Source of the DNA: Treponema sp.
Lineage (GTDB): Bacteria > Spirochaetota > Spirochaetia > Treponematales > Breznakiellaceae
Direction: 5' to 3'
DNA length: 6,588 nt
Assembly: GCA_031261385.1 (NCBI GenBank)
Contig: JAISJS010000243.1
Coordinates: 1-6,588, forward strand
Shown: piece after piece, positions 5,321-6,588 of the stretch
How the letters are laid out: each line of letters opens with the position of its first letter
Position numbering within the stretch: position 1 is the first letter of the stretch
The notes under the pieces: model-generated
The model's input: only the letters and a program-made list of their open reading frames with translations
Databases searched by the model: none
Told to the model about the DNA's origin: nothing
Program-made: the position numbers and the translations under genes

Positions 5321-5410
5321 TTTCCTCCTTCTTCGCCTTAGCGGTTTTCTTCATCTTTATCCGCGTTCATCCGCGTCTATCCGCGGACCCCCTTCTTCCC
5401 CTTCGTGGTT
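5321..5410 (-). repeat. Truncated inverted copy of element 1 between convergent ttcA and lsrF
   Basis: Positions 5348-5400 are the reverse complement of 216-268 with one mismatch. Similarity continues on both sides: rightward it ends with CTTCGTGGTT (5401-5410), matching the outer end of element 1's left arm but lacking about 20 intervening bases; leftward the reverse complement reads AAACCGCTAAGGCGAAG, related to 270-288. There is no matching second arm, so this copy is a half element. It fills most of the 125-bp gap between the ttcA stop (5303) and the lsrF stop (5429). I see no good intrinsic terminator here; GCTATTTTTAGC (5411-5422) is only a 4-bp stem. Confidence 0.85.
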
Positions 5411-5428
5411 GCTATTTTTAGCTATTTG

Positions 5429-6310
5429 TCACCCTTTGGTTCTTTCGGTATAGTACTCAAGCGCTTCTTTGGCGCTGAATTTTTCGTGGACAATTTTGCC
5501 GACCGCGTCTGCCATTTCCGCAGGATGGTAACTCTGGAAAATATTCCGGCCCATATCAACACCGGCGGCTCCGCCTTTGATAGAATTATACGCCATTTCC
5601 AGCGCTTCTTTTTCGGGAAGTTTTTTTCCGCCGGCTACGACAATCGGTACGGGGCACGCGGCGGCCACTTCTTCAAAATCATCACAGTAGTATGTCTTTA
5701 CGATGTGGGCGCCGAGTTCGGCAAGAATACGGGTAGCCAGTTTAAAATATTGTGCGGTACGTTCCATGTTTTTTCCGACCGCCACAACGCCCATGCTGGG
5801 AATACCATAGCGGTTTCCCGCATTGATCACCCGGGAAAGGTTTTCTATGCTGGAAAGCTGGCCGTCTGCGCCGATAAAACACTGGACCGCCATGCAGTCC
5901 GCGTCCATGCGGATAGCGTCTTCAATATCCATGGCTACTACCTCATGGGAAAGGTCGTCATTGAGCATTGAAGAACCGGAACTTACCCGCAATGCAAGTC
6001 CCTTGCGGAAACCCGGTTTGACGCTTGAACGAAGCGCGCCGCGGGTAGACATCAGCACATCAACATGATCTATCAATTGGGGAATCAGAAGATCCAGCCG
6101 CTCAAGGCCGGACACAGAACCCATAAAATAGCCGTGGTCAAAAGCAAACATTACCGTGTTGCCGCTCTTGGGATTAAAAATATTGGTAAGCCGTTTTTTC
6201 ATGCCCCAGTCAAGATTTGCCGCGCCTTTGACATGAAAATTGCCGCCGGTGGCAAAGGGTTTATCCAAATGATAATTTTTTTCAACTTTAATGCCGTCAA
6301 GATCAGCCAT
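5429..6310 (-). CDS. lsrF: LsrF-like class I aldolase/thiolase
   Basis: A 293-residue protein resembling E. coli LsrF (291) along its whole length, from MADLDGIK at the N-terminus. LsrF is a DhnA-type TIM barrel that transfers the acetyl group of phospho-autoinducer-2's product (3-hydroxy-2,4-pentanedione 5-phosphate) to CoA, giving dihydroxyacetone phosphate and acetyl-CoA. Visible features are LDWGMKKRL (33-41), IFNPKSGNTVMFAFDHGYF (44-62) with Asp58, VLMSTRGALR (85-94), IVKTYY (203-208) with Lys205 as the predicted Schiff-base lysine, CPVPIVVAGGKKLPEKEALEM (219-239) and the phosphate-binding GAAGVDMGRNIFQS (247-260). No lsr transporter, LsrK or LsrG is in the window, so use in autoinducer-2 processing is unproven. 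A related aldolase step in acid-sugar breakdown is possible. GGAGG lies six bases before the ATG, which fixes the start. Confidence 0.87.
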   Translation of the reverse strand: MADLDGIKVEKNYHLDKPFATGGNFHVKGAANLDWGMKKRLTNIFNPKSGNTVMFAFDHGYFMGSVSGLERLDLLIPQLIDHVDVLMSTRGALRSSVKPGFRKGLALRVSSGSSMLNDDLSHEVVAMDIEDAIRMDADCMAVQCFIGADGQLSSIENLSRVINAGNRYGIPSMGVVAVGKNMERTAQYFKLATRILAELGAHIVKTYYCDDFEEVAAACPVPIVVAGGKKLPEKEALEMAYNSIKGGAAGVDMGRNIFQSYHPAEMADAVGKIVHEKFSAKEALEYYTERTKG

Positions 6311-6316
6311 CGTTAT

Positions 6317-6321
6317 CCTCC
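6317..6321 (-). promoter_or_regulatory. Strong Shine-Dalgarno of lsrF
   Basis: On the minus strand GGAGG is followed by the spacer ATAACG and then ATG. This is the only canonical, well-spaced ribosome binding site in the window; the operon genes rely on overlaps or weak sites. The AT-rich run just upstream (6322-6340) may carry the -10 region, but no clear -35 is seen because the palindromic repeat begins there. Confidence 0.8.
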
Positions 6322-6336
6322 ATTAAATTAAAACAA

Positions 6337-6490
6337 AGAAGAAGAGAAACCGCAGAGAACACGGAGCAGGCGCAGAGGACGCGGAGAATACCAAATAAAC
6401 TTCAAATTCTCTTGTCTTCTCCACTCCGTGTTCTCCGCGTTTGCACGCTTTCGCGTGCACCCCTCTGCGTTCTCTGCGGTTCTATCTTCT
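6337..6490. repeat. Palindromic dispersed repeat element 2, upstream of lsrF
   Basis: AACCGCAGAGAAC (6348-6360) is matched by its reverse complement at 6469-6481, inside loosely complementary flanks (AGAAGAAGAG against CTATCTTCT). Further inverted pairs lie within: AGAACACGGAG (6356-6366) with 6424-6434, and CGCGGAGAA (6380-6388) with 6431-6439, so alternative folds are possible. At 6443-6457 CACGC and its complement flank a TTTC loop, within a longer 7-bp stem that starts at 6442. TGCGGTTCTATCTTCT at 6475-6490 is identical to 393-408 in element 1, linking the two elements. No open reading frame or transposase is present. Confidence 0.75.
6442..6459. repeat. 7-bp stem hairpin with TTTC loop in element 2
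   Basis: TGCACGC (6442-6448) pairs with GCGTGCA (6453-6459) around TTTC (6449-6452). The GCTTTCGC core is the same as in the hairpin at 373-386, while the outer stem bases differ but still pair. Confidence 0.65.
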
Positions 6491-6505
6491 GTTTATTACA
6501 CTACA

Positions 6506-6588
6506 CTAGAAGTTATAGTTATCCATGTTTGCAAGGGTGAATATTGCCCTCTCGGGGAGCAGTACTACGCCGGAATTCGGGGCAGTAT
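6506..6588 (-). CDS. C-terminal end of an unidentified minus-strand gene (partial)
   Basis: Entering from the right edge on the minus strand, one frame stays open for 26 residues and ends with TAG at 6506-6508: TAPNSGVVLLPERAIFTL followed by ANMDNYNF. It reads like protein, with hydrophobic strands and a terminal Phe, which is common in outer-membrane proteins, but 26 residues are too few to name a family. If real, the gene lies upstream of lsrF in the same direction, separated by repeat element 2. A competing plus-strand frame starting with ATG at 6525 (MFARVNIALSGSS, open to the edge) has no Shine-Dalgarno and is less convincing. Confidence 0.4.
   Translation of the reverse strand, partial: TAPNSGVVLLPERAIFTLANMDNYNF

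Noticed and set aside
5411..5428. Terminator hairpin GCTA-TTTT-TAGC between ttcA and lsrF
   Set aside because: A 4-bp AT-rich stem is too weak to be supported as a terminator.
5405..5971. Plus-strand open frame (188 codons) opposite lsrF
   Set aside because: Antisense to a clear LsrF homologue, starting within repeat DNA, with a low-complexity Phe/His-rich translation and no recognisable domain.
6525..6588. Plus-strand gene start (ATG at 6525, open to the window edge)
   Set aside because: No Shine-Dalgarno and only 21 codons; the opposite-strand frame ending at 6506 looks more protein-like, though neither is certain.

Overview
The window is about 6.6 kb of a roughly half-GC bacterial chromosome. 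It holds a metabolic module, a tightly packed tRNA-modification operon and several dispersed palindromic repeats. Gene content and the repeat wording (10-bp CGCGGAT units, 'accgcagagaac' palindromes) remind me of spirochaetes, in particular termite-gut Treponema. That is recollection, not a database match, so the organism call is tentative.

Layout, left to right. Bases 3-161 (+) are the end of an M48-family metallopeptidase. Bases 162-399 hold no gene of their own but an inverted-repeat element (178-444) that runs into the 3' end of the next gene. On the minus strand, 400-1521 is a PdxA2-type dehydrogenase. Across a 49-bp divergent gap lies a DUF1537 four-carbon acid-sugar kinase (1571-2890, +). 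From a compact promoter at 2891-2919 a four-gene plus-strand operon follows: a TSCPD-domain protein (2929-3174), QueH (3171-3740), TcdA (3737-4570) and a TtcA-like thiolase (4563-5303), every junction overlapping by 4 to 8 bases. A truncated second copy of the repeat (5321-5410) separates this operon from an LsrF-like class I aldolase/thiolase on the minus strand (5429-6310). Upstream of lsrF is another palindromic repeat (about 6337-6490), then probably the last 26 codons of a further minus-strand gene.

How the genes work together. The kinase and PdxA2 match the known D-threonate route (phosphorylation, then oxidation and decarboxylation to dihydroxyacetone phosphate). LsrF-type enzymes also release dihydroxyacetone phosphate, so the metabolic genes converge on one glycolytic intermediate, although no transporter or regulator is visible. 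QueH, TcdA and the TtcA-like protein are predicted to act on tRNA positions 34, 37 and 32, all in the anticodon loop, with the small TSCPD protein as an unexplained first member.

The most unusual signal is the repeats. One copy appears to supply the last codons and the stop of pdxA2. A related sequence appears to lie in frame in the interdomain region of the DUF1537 kinase. A 53-bp segment recurs inverted (52 of 53 matches) on both sides of the central 5-kb gene block.
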